64,000 nt of DNA from Melastoma dodecandrum (GCA_029817715.1 JARUPY010000536.1:992001-1056000); one strand, 5' to 3'. Counted from the stretch's first letter, positions 19,028 through 27,840 are shown. Notes: a model not told the origin generated them from the letters alone. Numbers and translations are program-made.

Positions 19028-19053
19028 AAAACCGAGCTTGGCGGTTGGTTTTT
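19027..19053 (+). terminator. Possible intrinsic terminator after the rluD-type gene
   Basis: AAAAACC (19027-19033) pairs with GGTTTTT (19047-19053) around a 13-nt loop that itself contains a CCG/CGG pairing. The T-run forms the 3' side. The stem is short and AT-rich, so this is a weak call. Confidence 0.4.
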
Positions 19054-19076
19054 CTGCGGCGAAGCTGCACTAGGCC

Positions 19077-19105
19077 TTAAACGAGCCGCAACTTCGGTCT
19101 ATATC
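19077..19105 (+). promoter_or_regulatory. Candidate housekeeping promoter for rpoH
   Basis: TCTATATC (19098-19105) matches 7 of 8 positions of the Caulobacter -10 consensus GCTANAWC. TTAAACG (19077-19083) sits 14 bp upstream as a poor -35 (TTGACGS). It lies about 100 nt before the rpoH start. The pattern is visible; activity is inferred. Confidence 0.45.
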
Positions 19106-19206
19106 TCGCAGTTGCACACACGACAGGACGCCGCGCTCCCACGACCCCAACCAGGCCGGGCGACGCCTCTGCCATATGGCTTGTGCGACAGGGGATACAA
19201 GGCTTC

Positions 19207-20094
19207 ATGGCGACCAATGCTCTGGCGATGATCTCGCCGGAAGGCGGGCTTTCCCGCTATCTGACGGAAATCCGCAAGTTTCCGATGCTGACCAAGGACG
19301 AGGAATTCATGCTCGCCAAACGCTGGCGCGAGCATGAGGACCCGGAGGCGGCGCATCGGCTGGTGACCTCGCACCTGCGCCTCGTGGCGAAGATCGCCAT
19401 GGGCTATCGCGGCTACGGCCTGCCGATCGGAGAGGTGATCTCCGAGGGCAACGTCGGCCTGATGCAGGCGGTGAAGAAGTTCGAGCCGGACAAGGGCTTC
19501 CGCCTGGCGACCTACGCCATGTGGTGGATCCGCGCCTCGATCCAGGAGTACATCCTGCGCTCCTGGAGCCTGGTGAAGATCGGCACCACGGCGGCGCAGA
19601 AGAAGCTGTTCTTCAACCTGCGCAAGGCGAAGAGCGAGATCAGCGCGCTGGAGGAGGGCGACCTGCACCCCGACCAGGTGGAGAGCATCGCCACCAAGCT
19701 CGGAGTGACCGCAGAGGACGTGATCTCGATGAACCGGCGCCTGTCCGGCCCCGATTCGTCGCTGAACTCGCCCCTGCGCGCCGACAGCGAGAGCGAGTGG
19801 CAGGACTGGCTGGTGGACGAGACGGCGGAGAGCGCCGAGCACACCGTCGCCGAGTCCGAGGAGCGGGACATCCGTATGGGCCTCCTGGAGGAAGCCATGC
19901 AGGAGCTGACCGATCGCGAGCGCCACATCCTTACCGAGCGGCGGCTGAAGGACAACCCGACCACGCTCGAGGAGCTGGCCGGCCAGTACGGCGTCAGTCG
20001 CGAGCGCGTGCGCCAGATCGAGGTGCGCGCCTTCGAGAAGCTGCAGAAGGCCATGCGGGCCGCCGCCGAAGAGCGGCACCTGCTGGACGCCTGA
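19207..20094 (+). CDS. rpoH: RNA polymerase sigma-32 (heat-shock) factor
   Basis: 295 residues, normal length. Region 2 is clear (SHLRLVAKIAMGYRGYGLP, FRLATYAMWWIRASIQEYILRSWS). The RpoH-specific box QKKLFFNLRK is at residues 131-140. Region 4 has LEELAGQYGVSRERVRQIEVRAFEKL. The start is ATG 19207; an upstream in-frame start at 19183 has no support. The 180-bp leader has a candidate housekeeping promoter, and no sigma-32-type autoregulatory promoter was recognised there. The GFA gene starts 5 bp after the stop. Confidence 0.98.
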   Translation: MATNALAMISPEGGLSRYLTEIRKFPMLTKDEEFMLAKRWREHEDPEAAHRLVTSHLRLVAKIAMGYRGYGLPIGEVISEGNVGLMQAVKKFEPDKGFRLATYAMWWIRASIQEYILRSWSLVKIGTTAAQKKLFFNLRKAKSEISALEEGDLHPDQVESIATKLGVTAEDVISMNRRLSGPDSSLNSPLRADSESEWQDWLVDETAESAEHTVAESEERDIRMGLLEEAMQELTDRERHILTERRLKDNPTTLEELAGQYGVSRERVRQIEVRAFEKLQKAMRAAAEERHLLDA

Positions 20095-20098
20095 TCCC

Positions 20099-20596
20099 GT
20101 GGCGCGCCTGCTGGAGGGGTCCTGCCGCTGCGGCTCCGTGCGGTTCACGTGCGAGAGCCACACGCCGGTCCCCTACCAGCGGTGCTACTGCTCCATCTGC
20201 CGCAAGACGGGGGGCGGGGGCGGCTACGCCATCAACCTGGGCGCGGACGCCCGCACGCTGAAGGTCGAGGATCCGCAGCGCGCCATCGCCGTGTTCCGGG
20301 CGCAGATCGAGCAGGATGACGGATCGTGCGAGCGCTCCACCGGCGAGCGGAGCTTCTGCTCGAAGTGCGCCGCCGCGCTGTGGCTGTTCTCGCCCGAGTG
20401 GCCGGAGCTGGTGCACCCCTTCGCCTCGGCGATCGACAGCGAGCTGCCGGCCCCGCCCGCCTCCGTGCACCTGATGCTGCGCTACAAGCCGAGCTGGGTG
20501 GAGCCTGAGATCGGGCCGGAGGACCAGAGCTTCGACCTCTATCCCGAGCTGTCGCTGGAGGACTGGCACCGGCGGCGGGGGCTCTGGGTCGAATGA
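20099..20596 (+). CDS. GFA/CENP-V domain zinc-binding protein
   Basis: 165 residues. It resembles the glutathione-dependent formaldehyde-activating enzyme fold. Cysteines C9 and C11 (GSCRCGSVRF), C29, C31 and C34 (RCYCSICRKTGG) and a late FCSKCAAAL pair form the expected two zinc sites. The family name is historical and many members have no shown formaldehyde role. It starts with GTG at 20099, 5 bp after the rpoH stop, so co-transcription is possible. Confidence 0.87.
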   Translation: MARLLEGSCRCGSVRFTCESHTPVPYQRCYCSICRKTGGGGGYAINLGADARTLKVEDPQRAIAVFRAQIEQDDGSCERSTGERSFCSKCAAALWLFSPEWPELVHPFASAIDSELPAPPASVHLMLRYKPSWVEPEIGPEDQSFDLYPELSLEDWHRRRGLWVE

Positions 20597-20715
20597 CCCG
20601 GCGCGATCCGCCCTTACGGTCTGCGCGGCCTGCGCCTATCATGGCGGCGTGACGGGGCGTTCGGAGGCGACAGCTTCCCGGGCCTGAGCGCACGGACCTT
20701 CCGCTCGGGGCCCTG

Positions 20716-21204
20716 ATGAGCCGCTGGACCACCTGCGACCTGTACGACGCGCACGAAGCCGATGCGCGCGTTCCTGAGGTCGCTTGGCGCGACTTCGGCG
20801 GCCGCCCCAGGTTCCACGGCCCGATCGCCACGGTCCGGTGCTTCGAGGACAACAGCCGCATCAAGGAGCTCAGCGCCACGCCGGGGCATGGTCGGGTGCT
20901 GGTGGTGGACGGCGGGGCCAGCCTGCGTTGCGCGCTCATGGGCGACATGGTCGCCGGCGCCTTCGCGAGGAACGGCTGGGCGGGGGCGGTGATCTGGGGC
21001 GCGGTGCGCGACGTCGAGGCGCTTCAGGCCCTCGACTTCGGCGTGAAGGCCCTGGGGGCCACGCCGCGCAAGTCGGTGCGCCGCGGCGAAGGCGCCGTGG
21101 GGGAGACTCTGGCGCTGGGGGGCGTGCCCTGGCGCGAAGGCGACCAGCTGTTCGCCGATGCGGACGGCGTGCTGCTGCTCAGCGCCGGCGTCGCCGTCGA
21201 CTGA
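20716..21204 (+). CDS. RraA family protein (RNase E regulator / HMG aldolase fold)
   Basis: 162 residues, full family length. Key segments are TCDLYDAH at the start, VLVVDGGASLRCALMGDMVA (about residues 61-80) and GAVRDVEAL (95-103). These carry the G-x20-R-D pattern that binds divalent metal in the 4-hydroxy-4-methyl-2-oxoglutarate/oxaloacetate aldolases. RraA of E. coli inhibits RNase E; alphaproteobacterial homologues may be either aldolases or regulators, so I give no gene symbol. Confidence 0.88.
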   Translation: MSRWTTCDLYDAHEADARVPEVAWRDFGGRPRFHGPIATVRCFEDNSRIKELSATPGHGRVLVVDGGASLRCALMGDMVAGAFARNGWAGAVIWGAVRDVEALQALDFGVKALGATPRKSVRRGEGAVGETLALGGVPWREGDQLFADADGVLLLSAGVAVD

Positions 21205-21230
21205 CAATCCATTTCTGGAAGGGTGATCAG

Positions 21231-22661
21231 ATGATCGGGCCGGCGCGCAGGCCGAACGCGAGCATGCCTGCACAGCTCGCGAGGTTCAGGCAGAATCTGC
21301 GCATGCAGAACGGCTTGGGGCGGCGCATGGGGCTTCTCTCGAATCCGCCGACCAAACCCGCTGTGGGAGGTTCCGTTCCGCGCCTCCGGTCCCTTAGGGT
21401 CGCCGCCGGGGCCGCGTGTCTCGTCATCGCCACGGCGGTCGGCGCAGCCGCCGCTGCGCCCGTCGCCTGGGTGCAGATGACGGAGACCGGGGCGGACGTG
21501 CGCATCGCCGCGCCGGATGGGGGCGGCTGCCCCGCCGCCGAGGTCGACGGGCGGCCGCTGCCGCTGAACCTGCGCAGCGCCGCCGACGATCGCTTCCCCG
21601 CCGTCTGCGCCGCCGCCCTGCCGCCCGGCGCGCGCCGCATCCAGCTGATGGGCGCCGCGCTGCCTGCGCCCTCGCCGGTGGTGCGGCGGATCGTGGTGTT
21701 CGGGGACAGCGGGTGCCGCATCAAGGGTCGAACCGTCCAGGCCTGCGCCGACCCGGCAGCCTGGCCGTTCGCCGAAGTGGCGCGCCGCGCCGCCGCCCGC
21801 CACCCGGACCTGATCATCCACGTCGGCGACTACTATTACCGCGAATCCCCCTGTCCGGCAGGGGACGTTCGCTGCGCCGGCAGCCCCTCAGGCGATCGCT
21901 GGCCAGCGTGGGCGGCGGACTTCTTCGATCCGGCGGCGCCCCTGTTCAAGGCGGCCCCCTTCGTCTTCGTGCGCGGCAACCATGAAAGCTGCGCCCGCGG
22001 AGCCGTGGGCTGGTTCCGCCTGCTGGACGCGGCGGGCGCGGCCAAGACCTGTCCGGCGGAGGCGTCGCCCTGGCGGTTGCCGCTGGGCGGTCCGACCCTG
22101 TTCATCGTCGACAGCGCCGACGCCGAGGACGAGACAGCGCCGTCGGAACAGGTCTCCGCCTTCGCCCACGATCTGGATGCGCTCCAGCCCGCCCTGGGCC
22201 GTGAACGTGGCTGGCTGCTCGTGCACCGGCCGATCTGGGGGCTGGTCCCGGTGGTGCGCCTCGGTCCCAAGGCGGTGGAGACGCCCCTAAACGCCACCGA
22301 GCAGGCGGCGGTGAAGGGCCGGGACCTGGGCGGCGTGCAGCTGGTGGTCTCCGGCCACATCCACCAGTTCTCCAGCTTCGACTTCGGCGGGCGGCGTCCG
22401 GCCCAGCTGCTGGTCGGCACCGGCGGGGACGTGGGCCAGCCCGCGGACAGCCCGCAGATCACCCAGGACCAGGTCTGGCTGGACGGGCTGACCGCGGGAC
22501 GCACGGAGTTCGACCGCTTCGGCTACATGGTGCTGGACCGGGCCAGCGACGACGGAAGCGCCTGGCGCGGGGTCTTCTACGACGCGGCCGACCGGCCGGT
22601 GGTGACCTGCTTCGTGAAGGGCCGGCGGCTGGACTGCACCCCGCCCGCAAAGCCGCAGTAG
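21231..22661 (+). CDS. Exported metallophosphoesterase
   Basis: 476 residues if it starts at ATG 21231, which has a strong GGAAGGG about 8 nt upstream. The signal-peptide-like stretch LRVAAGAACLVIATAVGAAAA lies about 50 residues in, too far for a normal signal peptide. The GTG at 21363 would place it correctly but lacks a visible ribosome site. The calcineurin-like core is clear: VVFGDSGC, LIIHVGDYYY, FVRGNHESC, a VHRPIWG segment and VSGHIHQFS. Predicted periplasmic phosphatase of unknown substrate. It is convergent with the RNA methyltransferase, leaving 22 bp between stops. Confidence 0.85.
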   Translation: MIGPARRPNASMPAQLARFRQNLRMQNGLGRRMGLLSNPPTKPAVGGSVPRLRSLRVAAGAACLVIATAVGAAAAAPVAWVQMTETGADVRIAAPDGGGCPAAEVDGRPLPLNLRSAADDRFPAVCAAALPPGARRIQLMGAALPAPSPVVRRIVVFGDSGCRIKGRTVQACADPAAWPFAEVARRAAARHPDLIIHVGDYYYRESPCPAGDVRCAGSPSGDRWPAWAADFFDPAAPLFKAAPFVFVRGNHESCARGAVGWFRLLDAAGAAKTCPAEASPWRLPLGGPTLFIVDSADAEDETAPSEQVSAFAHDLDALQPALGRERGWLLVHRPIWGLVPVVRLGPKAVETPLNATEQAAVKGRDLGGVQLVVSGHIHQFSSFDFGGRRPAQLLVGTGGDVGQPADSPQITQDQVWLDGLTAGRTEFDRFGYMVLDRASDDGSAWRGVFYDAADRPVVTCFVKGRRLDCTPPAKPQ

Positions 22662-22683
22662 GTCGCCGGGCCGCGCGCCCCGC

Positions 22684-23493
22684 TCAGCCCAGCAGCTGGT
22701 GCAGGGCGATGGCGCTGGCGGCGGCGACGTTGAGCGAATCGAAGCCGCCGGCCATCGGGATGCGCACCGTATGGGCGCGCGCCAGCAGCGGCTCCGGCAG
22801 CCCCGGCCCCTCCGCGCCGAGGATCAGGGCGGCGCGGGCCGGCCGCGACAGCGCCTTCAGCTCCGTCCGGCCGCGCGGCGAGAGGGCCAGCGGCGCGTAC
22901 CCTGCGCCATCCAGCAGGGCGAGCAGGTCTTCGCCCTCGCCAAGGCGGGCGCAGGGCAGGGTGAGCGCCCCGCCCACGGAGACGCGGATGGCGCGGCGGT
23001 AGAAGGGATCGCAGCAGCTGGGATCGAGCAGCACGCCCGCGGCGCCCAGGGCCGCGGCGTTGCGGAAGATGGCGCCCAGGTTCTCCGGATCGGCGATGCC
23101 GACGGCGCAGACCACCACAGACGGCTCCGCCAGGCTGCCCAGGAACGCGGCTGCGGGCGGCAGGGCCGGCGTCGCGCCGTGGCCGAGCACGCCGCGATGC
23201 AGCGGGAAGCCGCAGATGGCGTCCAGCACGTCCTGGTCGGCGACATAGAGCTCTATCGGGGTGCGGCGCTCGGCCAGGATCGCCTCGACCCGGTCCAGCC
23301 GACGTTCTGAGGTGAGGACGGAGGCCAGCGGATGCAGCCCCATGCGCACCGCCTTCTCCAGCACCACCAGACCCTCCGCGATGAAGCCGTCGCGGCGGGT
23401 GTCGGCGTCGCGCTTCAGGTCGCGGTAGGGGGCGACCCGGGGATCGTCGGGCGAGGCGATGCGGATGGCGTGCGGGCGTGGCGAGGGGGTCAG
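22684..23493 (-). CDS. TrmH/SpoU-family RNA 2'-O-methyltransferase, apparent CTG start
   Basis: 269 residues in this reading. The C-terminal SPOUT knot is clear: GIADPENLGAIFRNAAALGAAGVLL (motif 1), LILGAEGPGLP (motif 2) and IPMAGGFDSLNVAAASAIALHQLL (motif 3). The N-terminus reads RIASPDDPRVAPYRDLK, a normal family beginning. Upstream of it no ATG, GTG or TTG exists in frame after the end of the preceding gene. The only candidate is CTG at 23493-23491, which overlaps the preceding TGA as CTGA and follows AGGAGG by 4 nt. It is therefore probably coupled to the 92-residue gene. Target RNA unknown. Confidence 0.88.
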   Translation of the reverse strand: MTPSPRPHAIRIASPDDPRVAPYRDLKRDADTRRDGFIAEGLVVLEKAVRMGLHPLASVLTSERRLDRVEAILAERRTPIELYVADQDVLDAICGFPLHRGVLGHGATPALPPAAAFLGSLAEPSVVVCAVGIADPENLGAIFRNAAALGAAGVLLDPSCCDPFYRRAIRVSVGGALTLPCARLGEGEDLLALLDGAGYAPLALSPRGRTELKALSRPARAALILGAEGPGLPEPLLARAHTVRIPMAGGFDSLNVAAASAIALHQLLG

Positions 23494-23768
23494 TCGTCCT
23501 CCTCGTCCTGCGCCTCGTCCTCGCCTTCGCTGTCGAGCACGGCGAACGCCTCGCTGAAGCGCTTCAGCGCCTCGACTGAGGCCTGCACCCGCCGGGTGGC
23601 CCCCGGCGCGTCGCCGCGGGCGCCGGTCAGGACGGCGAGGTTGGTGCTGGCGAGCGCATCGGCCAGGGCCTTCAGGCAGGCCTTCAGCGCGGCGAGGTCG
23701 GCGTCGTCGCCGCCGCCGCCCGGCGGATCGCCATCGTCCGGGTCCAGGTATGGGGACAGGTCTACCAA
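23490..23768 (-). CDS. Small acidic protein of unknown function
   Basis: 92 residues starting with TTG at 23768, preceded by GAGGAG 8 nt upstream. It opens with a short Pro/Gly/Asp segment (LDPDDGDPPGGGG), has a predicted helical middle (LAALKACLKALADALASTNLAVL, split by Cys) and ends in a run of Glu/Asp. I do not recognise the family. The end is translationally coupled to the SPOUT methyltransferase through a CTGA overlap, which supports its being a real gene. Confidence 0.65.
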   Translation of the reverse strand: MVDLSPYLDPDDGDPPGGGGDDADLAALKACLKALADALASTNLAVLTGARGDAPGATRRVQASVEALKRFSEAFAVLDSEGEDEAQDEEDD

Positions 23769-23836
23769 CGCGATCGCTCCTCGACGCCCCTTCGGTCCAA
23801 GCCGGGGACGAGACTAGGCTCCCCGCGCCCTGGCGA

Positions 23837-25393
23837 CTAGGTGTGCGGGCCGGCGGGCGCGTCGCCCAGGATGCGGACGAGGCGGCAGCCGCGCCGCTCC
23901 AGCAGCCCCTGCAGGCGATAGTCCTGCGCAAGCACGGCGAGGGCCCGGGCGTCGCAGCTGCCGACCGCCGCGCCGGCGTCCAGTCCGTCATCGCCGACGC
24001 GCACGGCGACAGGCAGGCCCTGGGCGGCGCTCAGCTCCGCATAGAACTTCAGCATCGGATCGTAGGCCGCAAAGCCGGCGTCGTTGTAGAAGCCGGCGTC
24101 GATCACCACGAGCCGCGGGGCGCCGCCGGCGAGCCGCACCGCCCGCAGGAACTCGCCGTACCGGTATTGCGCCGCGCCCCGCTCGGCCGCCTTGCGCGCC
24201 GGCAGGGCCTGGGCCCACCCCAGCCCCGCCACGACCGCGACGCCGAGGACCGCGCCGAGCGCCACACGCACCAGCATGGCCGCGCCGGGGGAGCGGGCCA
24301 GCTGGACGGCCTCGCTCACGCCCACGCCGGCGAGCAGGCAGAGCAGCGGCATCAGCGGCGCCGCGTACCACTGCATCTTGCTGCGCGCGACGGAGATCAC
24401 CAGCAGCAGCGAGACGGTCGCCAGGGCGGCCGCCATGGCCAGGCGCCGCCGCCGCACGTCCGCGCTCCCCAGCGCCAACAGGCCCAGCAAAGCCAGGACC
24501 ACGCCTGGCCCGCCGTCCCGCGCCAGGATGCGCACGTAGTAGCTCCACCCGCCGCGGTGGTTCTCCGTCACCTGCAGGAAGCGACCGCCCAGCTCGTTGT
24601 GGGTGATCGCCGCCAGATAGCCCGGGTCGCAGAGCTCGCGCCCGGCGTAGTAGCCCCCGACCGGCAGGACGAACAGCGCCGCCGCCGCCCAGCTTTCCCA
24701 CCGGCGGAGCAGGGGCGCGGCCCGCGGCGCCTGGAGAAGGGCGAACAGGAGGAGCCCCGGCAGCGGCAGCAGGGCGGCGACGCCCTTGGTGAGCACGCCC
24801 AGCGCCATGCACAGCGCCGCGCCGAGCAACCAGCGCGCCCGCCCGGTTTCAACCGCCGCCCAGGCTGCGAGCACATAGCCGAGGATGAAGGCGCTCTCCG
24901 GCGCGTCGTAGTCGCCCGTCCGCGCGCCGTGTACCCCGATGAACAGGGGGCTCGACAGGAGCAGGACCGCGCCGGCCAAGGCGCCCAGCCGGTCCTTCAG
25001 CCCGACCCGCAGCGCGGTCCAGATCATGGCGGCGGCGGCCAGGGCGGCGGACATCGCCGGCAGGCGCACGGCGAGAAGCGGCGGCAGCCCCAGCTTCAGC
25101 AGCGCCGCCATCGTCCAGATCATCAGCGGCGGCTTGGTGTTCCAATGGTCCACCGCGCCGGCGTAGGTAGGCGCCAGCCAATGGCCGGACAGGGCCATCT
25201 CCAGCGCGTTGTTGGCGTTGCGGCTCTCGTCCCAGAGCTGCATCGGCAGGGCCGCGCAGCCCGCCAGCAGGACGCCGCACCACAGGGCGGCGATGGCGGC
25301 CAGCGCCAGCGCGTCCCACCCCGGCACGCTCCAGCGCCAGGCGCGCAGACGCCCCGCGGCGGCCAGCGGACCGGTGGTGACTGCCAGCGTCAT
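23837..25393 (-). CDS. GT39/ArnT-like membrane glycosyltransferase
   Basis: 518 residues from ATG 25393 (GGAG 5 nt upstream; the in-frame extension to 25558 is Arg-rich and unlikely). It is a polytopic protein with about 10 membrane segments and a soluble C-terminal domain. The first periplasmic loop has LWDESRNANNALEM with the catalytic Asp-Glu of the PMT/ArnT superfamily, then DHWNTKPPLMIW. It uses a polyprenyl-phosphate sugar as donor (family knowledge). It is divergent from a GtrB-like GT2 and a GtrA flippase, which would make and flip that donor. Confidence 0.88.
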   Translation of the reverse strand: MTLAVTTGPLAAAGRLRAWRWSVPGWDALALAAIAALWCGVLLAGCAALPMQLWDESRNANNALEMALSGHWLAPTYAGAVDHWNTKPPLMIWTMAALLKLGLPPLLAVRLPAMSAALAAAAMIWTALRVGLKDRLGALAGAVLLLSSPLFIGVHGARTGDYDAPESAFILGYVLAAWAAVETGRARWLLGAALCMALGVLTKGVAALLPLPGLLLFALLQAPRAAPLLRRWESWAAAALFVLPVGGYYAGRELCDPGYLAAITHNELGGRFLQVTENHRGGWSYYVRILARDGGPGVVLALLGLLALGSADVRRRRLAMAAALATVSLLLVISVARSKMQWYAAPLMPLLCLLAGVGVSEAVQLARSPGAAMLVRVALGAVLGVAVVAGLGWAQALPARKAAERGAAQYRYGEFLRAVRLAGGAPRLVVIDAGFYNDAGFAAYDPMLKFYAELSAAQGLPVAVRVGDDGLDAGAAVGSCDARALAVLAQDYRLQGLLERRGCRLVRILGDAPAGPHT

Positions 25394-25600
25394 CCTCACT
25401 CCCTGCCGATGGCTGAGGCGCCCGTGTCCGCGCCGGCGACGAGGCGCGCTCCCCCGTTCGCCGCGGACGGCCTGGGCGCTATCATACCGCCGCGAGCCGG
25501 CCCGGCGCCTGCGGCGCGTTCGCCGGAGGACGAGGAAATGGCTGGCGTTTTGCCGCAAACAGGCCCTAACGGCGGCGGAATCGGAGGGCGGCGGGACGCG

Positions 25601-26611
25601 ATGGAGTTGACGATGGAGGCTGCGCGGGCGGACCGCGGCGAGGTGGGACGCACCCCGGCGCGTCAGCCCGCCCTGTCGATCGTGGCCCCCTGCTACAACG
25701 AGGAAGGCTCGCTGCCCGCCTTCGTGGAGCGGACCATCGCCGCCGCCCGCTCAGTCGTCGGCGAGCGGTTCGAGATCGTGCTGGTCAACGACGGTTCGCG
25801 CGACAACACCTGGGCCTGCATCCAGGCGCTGAGCCTCGGCCGGCCCGAGCTGGTGGGGGTGAACCTCTCGCGCAACCACGGCCACCAGCTGGCGGTGACC
25901 GCCGGGCTGACCATCGCCCGCGGCGACCGGGTGCTGATCATCGACGCGGACCTGCAGGACCCGCCCGAGCTGATCGGGGCGATGATGGCCAAGATGGACG
26001 AGGGCTGCGACGTGGTCTACGGCCGCCGCCGCTCCCGCGGGGGTGAGAGCGCGTTCAAGGTCGCCACCGCCAAGTGGTTCTACCGCATCCTGCACTCCAT
26101 CTCCGAGGTGGAGATCCCCGAAGACGTAGGCGACTTCCGCCTGATGAGCCGGCGCATCGTCGACCGGCTGAACGCCATGCCCGAGCAGGACCGGTTCCTG
26201 CGCGGCATGGTGGCCTGGCTCGGCGGGCGGCAGGACGAGGTGATGTACGACCGCGACGCCCGCCACGCGGGGGTGACGGCCTACACCCTCACCCGGATGG
26301 TGCGCCTGGCGGTGAACGGCCTGACCGGCTTCTCCACCGCCCCGCTGAAGATCGCGGTGGTGCTCGCCTCGGGCGGCATGGGCATCGGAGCCCTGATCGT
26401 CGTCTACGCCCTGTACGGCGTGATGACCGGCCACTCCCAGAGGGGCTGGGCCAGCCTGGCGCTGATCCAGATCTTCTTCGGCGTCGGCCAGCTGGGATGC
26501 CTGGCCATCATCGGCGCGTATCTTGGTCGCATCTACACCCAGGTTAAGGGGCGGCCCCTGTTCATGGTAGACGAGGTCATCCGCGGGGCCGGCGCGCCCC
26601 CCGAGCGCTGA
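25601..26611 (+). CDS. GtrB/ArnC-like polyprenyl-phosphate glycosyltransferase (GT2)
   Basis: 336 residues. The GT-A domain begins LSIVAPCYNEEGSLPAFVE with VNDGSRDNT and the metal/donor motif DADLQDPPEL (about residues 115-124). Two hydrophobic segments follow (around 255-320), as in GtrB, DpmA-like and ArnC proteins that charge undecaprenyl phosphate with a sugar. A second ATG at 25613 has GGAG 6 nt upstream and could be the true start. It is followed by a methyltransferase 10 bp downstream and by gtrA. Confidence 0.9.
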   Translation: MELTMEAARADRGEVGRTPARQPALSIVAPCYNEEGSLPAFVERTIAAARSVVGERFEIVLVNDGSRDNTWACIQALSLGRPELVGVNLSRNHGHQLAVTAGLTIARGDRVLIIDADLQDPPELIGAMMAKMDEGCDVVYGRRRSRGGESAFKVATAKWFYRILHSISEVEIPEDVGDFRLMSRRIVDRLNAMPEQDRFLRGMVAWLGGRQDEVMYDRDARHAGVTAYTLTRMVRLAVNGLTGFSTAPLKIAVVLASGGMGIGALIVVYALYGVMTGHSQRGWASLALIQIFFGVGQLGCLAIIGAYLGRIYTQVKGRPLFMVDEVIRGAGAPPER

Positions 26612-26621
26612 GGGCCGCCTC

Positions 26622-27320
26622 GTGGACGTCGCCGAGTTCGATCGTTTCGCCGATGAGTACACGGCGACCCATGCCGACAACATCCGCATTAGCGGCGAGG
26701 ATCCCGCCTACTTCGCCCGCTACAAGATCGAGGAACTGCGCCGCCGATGGGACGCCGCCCGCCGGGCGGAGCCTGCCGCCGTGCTCGATTTCGGGACGGG
26801 CATCGGCAACTCGCTGCCGCACCTGAAGCGGCTGTTCCCCTCGTCCGAGATCACCGGGCTGGACGTCTCCGAGCGCAGCCTGCAGGTGGCCGAGGCGCGC
26901 TTTCCCGGCGCCGCCCGGCTGGTGCGCTACGACGGGCGCGGGACCATTCCGCTGGCCGACCACAGCTTCGACCTCGTCTTCTCCGCCTGCGTCTTCCATC
27001 ACATCGACGCCGCCGAGCACGGCGCGATCTTTGCAGAGCTCCGCCGGCTGCTGCGGCCCGGAGGCTGGATGGTGATCTTCGAGCACAACCCGGTGAATCC
27101 GGCCACGCGCTACATCGTGGCGACCTGCCCCTTCGACGAGAATGCGGTGCTGCTGCCCGCCCCCGCCCTGAGGGCGAGCCAGGCCCAGGCCGGCTTCAGC
27201 GCGGTGCAGGTGGCCTACACCGGCTTCTTCCCCGGCGCGCTGCGGGCCCTGCGGCCGCTCGAGCGCTATCTGTCCGCCGTCCCGATCGGCGCCCAGTACT
27301 ACACCGTGGCCCATGCCTGA
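26622..27320 (+). CDS. Class I SAM-dependent methyltransferase
   Basis: 232 residues, GTG start. Motif I is VLDFGTGIGNSLPHL (about residues 54-68); motif II/III segments are EITGLDVSERSL and FDLVFSACVFHHI, followed by LRRLLRPGGWMVIFEHNP. It sits between gtrB-like and gtrA genes, 10 bp after the first and overlapping the second by 8 bp. It may methylate the lipid-linked sugar or the glycan, but the substrate is an inference from context only. Confidence 0.85.
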   Translation: MDVAEFDRFADEYTATHADNIRISGEDPAYFARYKIEELRRRWDAARRAEPAAVLDFGTGIGNSLPHLKRLFPSSEITGLDVSERSLQVAEARFPGAARLVRYDGRGTIPLADHSFDLVFSACVFHHIDAAEHGAIFAELRRLLRPGGWMVIFEHNPVNPATRYIVATCPFDENAVLLPAPALRASQAQAGFSAVQVAYTGFFPGALRALRPLERYLSAVPIGAQYYTVAHA

Positions 27321-27804
27321 GCCGGGCGCCATGAAGAGCGAGCTTCGCGCCATCCGCCGCGGCGGCCGCTTCGGCGCGCCGGCCCGCGCGCGGGAGCTGG
27401 CGATGCTGCTGTCCCGCTTCGCCTCCGTCGGGCTGCTGAACACGGTCATCAGCCTGAGCATCATCATGGCGCTGGACCGAGGGATGGGCGTCGATCCCCA
27501 GCTCGCCAACGCCGCCGGCTACGCCGTGGGGATCATGTCGGGCTTTCTGCTCAGCCGTAGCTTCGTGTTCCGCAGCGCGGCTGGGCCCGGGGCCACGGCG
27601 CCCAAGTACCTGCTGACGGTCTGTGCGGGGTTCTGCCTGAACCAGCTGGTGCTGGTCGCGGCGGGGCGGGTGCTGGGGCCGGGGGGTTGGCAACACCTGC
27701 TGGCGCAGCTCTGCGGCATGGGCAGCTATACGGTCAGTGTGTTCCTGGCCTGCCGCTTCTGGGTGTTCCGCCGCCCGATCGACCCGGTGATCGCGACGGC
27801 TTAG
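27313..27804 (+). CDS. GtrA-family membrane protein (polyprenyl-linked sugar flippase)
   Basis: 163 residues with four hydrophobic segments. The family signature is ASVGLLNTVISLSIIMAL, NAAGYAVGIMSGFLLSRSFVF and a final CRFWVFRR. The known role of GtrA proteins is flipping undecaprenyl-phosphate-linked glucose or a similar donor. The ATG at 27313 overlaps the methyltransferase end by 8 bp; an alternative Met is at 27331. It is convergent with the molybdopterin oxidoreductase. Confidence 0.87.
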   Translation: MPEPGAMKSELRAIRRGGRFGAPARARELAMLLSRFASVGLLNTVISLSIIMALDRGMGVDPQLANAAGYAVGIMSGFLLSRSFVFRSAAGPGATAPKYLLTVCAGFCLNQLVLVAAGRVLGPGGWQHLLAQLCGMGSYTVSVFLACRFWVFRRPIDPVIATA

Positions 27805-27840
27805 GCCCAGGCCGCTGACCGGGCTTCATCCAGCTCAGCG

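Noticed and set aside
23750..25600. In-frame upstream extension of the GtrB-like GT2
   Set aside because: Antisense to the GT39 gene, His/Gln/Arg-rich; the enzyme starts at 25601 or 25613.
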